From an uncultured Flavobacterium sp. (GTDB taxonomy: Bacteria; Bacteroidota; Bacteroidia; Flavobacteriales; Flavobacteriaceae): DNA of 5,965 nt. The notes under the pieces are model-generated. The model worked only from the letters and a program-made list of their open reading frames with translations. It was not told the origin of the DNA and ran no database searches. Both the position numbers and the translations under genes were made by a program. The stretch's first letter is position 1. Every line of letters begins with the position of its first letter. The stretch spans positions 1 through 5,965 of the forward strand of contig CAMFLD010000189.1 in assembly GCA_945957245.1 (NCBI GenBank). The letters are read 5' to 3'. Positions 5,113 through 5,965 of this stretch are shown here, in pieces.

Positions 5113-5965
5113 TTACAGATGGAGAAGTCTCTTTCCGTGGATTAAGACTTCGGGGTTTATCAGGATAATGCAGAACACACCGGAAACTACCAGAAATTTC
5201 AAGATATTATGAAGTAAGAGATAATCAGGTTTTGACTCTGATTTCCATAGCTTAATCAGAAAGAAAATCAGAATAATCATGCTTACATAAAAATAAAGAT
5301 CCATGTAATGCACTTCAAAGATTTCGATTAGATAGTAAATTGGAATTATGGTAAGAAGGGTTAAGCCCGTAATTATTTTTTTAGAGAAATTTTCACCATA
5401 AATCACGGGAATCGTTTGATAATCATTGGCGATATCCCCTTTAATGTTTTCCAGATCTTTTATCATTTCTCTAATTAACAGTAAAAGGTACAGAAAAGAG
5501 GCATGGGCAAAAATTTGCGGAAACAGGTTTTTGTAATAAAGCAAAATAGCGAAGAAAGGCAATACAGCAAGAAAAGAGGCCGTTAGATTGCCAATGACAA
5601 GCATCTTCTTGAGTTTGTGCGAGTAAAACCAAATCAGGAAAATATAAGCGGAAAAAAACAATACAGCCCTAAATGAAATTAGGAAAGCCAATAGAAAAAC
5701 AATAAAATTTACCGTAAAATAGACCTGAAGTTTTGTTTGTTGACTAACCAATCGGTCGAGTTTTGATTTGTTTGGCCGGTTGATAAGATCTTTTTTACTG
5801 TCGTAAAAATTATTGATGATGTAACCCGATGCTATCGTTAAGCCCGAAAGCAGCACAATAAAAAACAGGTTGAAATCAAGGAGAACATCGAGAGCTCTTT
5901 TGTTAGGCGCCATAATGAAAATGGCTGATAAATATTGAGCTAACGCAATTATAGGAATGTTATAG
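5113..5965 (-). CDS. UbiA-family prenyltransferase (geranylgeranylglycerol-phosphate geranylgeranyltransferase-like), 5' end outside the window
   Basis: This polytopic membrane enzyme should join an isoprenyl diphosphate to an acceptor. An ATG exists at 5913, but the frame stays open to the window edge and encodes YNIPIIALAQYLSAIFI before it, a typical UbiA first membrane helix, so the true start lies beyond 5965. Counting from the Met at 5913, the first Mg-diphosphate motif is N34xxxD38xxxD42 (NNFYDSKKD) and the second is DLENIKGD (153-160), both intact. About seven or eight hydrophobic helices are spread along the chain, and the short C-terminus is basic. The pattern matches proteins that flavobacterial genomes label geranylgeranylglycerol-phosphate geranylgeranyltransferase, the second step of archaeal-type ether-lipid synthesis; that label rests on memory of homologues. 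Alternatives are a quinone or other prenyltransferase. No clear terminator separates it from the pseudouridine synthase gene 163 bp downstream, which has its own promoter. Confidence 0.88.
   Translation of the reverse strand, partial: YNIPIIALAQYLSAIFIMAPNKRALDVLLDFNLFFIVLLSGLTIASGYIINNFYDSKKDLINRPNKSKLDRLVSQQTKLQVYFTVNFIVFLLAFLISFRAVLFFSAYIFLIWFYSHKLKKMLVIGNLTASFLAVLPFFAILLYYKNLFPQIFAHASFLYLLLLIREMIKDLENIKGDIANDYQTIPVIYGENFSKKIITGLTLLTIIPIYYLIEIFEVHYMDLYFYVSMIILIFFLIKLWKSESKPDYLLLHNILKFLVVSGVFCIILINPEVLIHGKRLLHL

Noticed and set aside
4997..5212. Plus-strand frame between the pseudouridine synthase and UbiA-family genes
   Set aside because: It overlaps the promoter of one gene and the 3' end of the other, and its translation shows no family features.

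Overview
The window looks like chromosomal DNA from a Flavobacterium-like member of the Bacteroidetes. The DNA is AT-rich, start codons follow A-rich leaders instead of Shine-Dalgarno sites, and a perfect Bacteroidetes -7 promoter element (TATCTTTG) lies upstream of one gene. The protein families present are also typical of that group: a DUF885 lipoprotein, an S4-domain pseudouridine synthase with a long basic tail, and a UbiA-type prenyltransferase of the kind annotated in flavobacteria. The genus is an inference from sequence style and remembered family resemblance, not from a search.

Left part, + strand (1-1810): the 3' part of a tRNA-Leu(UAG) and its terminator come first, then about 250 bp of AT-rich DNA without a gene. 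Next are a small cytoplasmic M15 peptidase resembling a phage endolysin (351-827) and an unrecognised single-pass membrane protein with a coiled coil (996-1769). This part ends in a bidirectional terminator facing the next gene. It is the most accessory-looking part of the window.

Right part, - strand (1803-5965): in transcription order (right to left) come a UbiA-family membrane prenyltransferase cut by the window edge, an RsuA/RluB-type pseudouridine synthase with its own promoter and terminator, a small NTF2/SnoaL-like protein, and a DUF885 metallopeptidase-like lipoprotein. These read as ordinary chromosomal genes. The pseudouridine synthase has a strong promoter match and a terminator, so it is probably its own transcription unit. 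The SnoaL-like gene starts directly after that terminator, so its expression needs readthrough or an unseen promoter.

No CRISPR array, transposase, integrase or convincing multi-gene defence system is visible. The points most worth a second look are the signal-less M15 enzyme next to an unknown coiled-coil membrane protein beside a tRNA, the terminator abutting the SnoaL-like start codon, the eroded RNA-binding motif in the pseudouridine synthase, and the possible ether-lipid role of the prenyltransferase. I see no strong evidence for a wholly new system.
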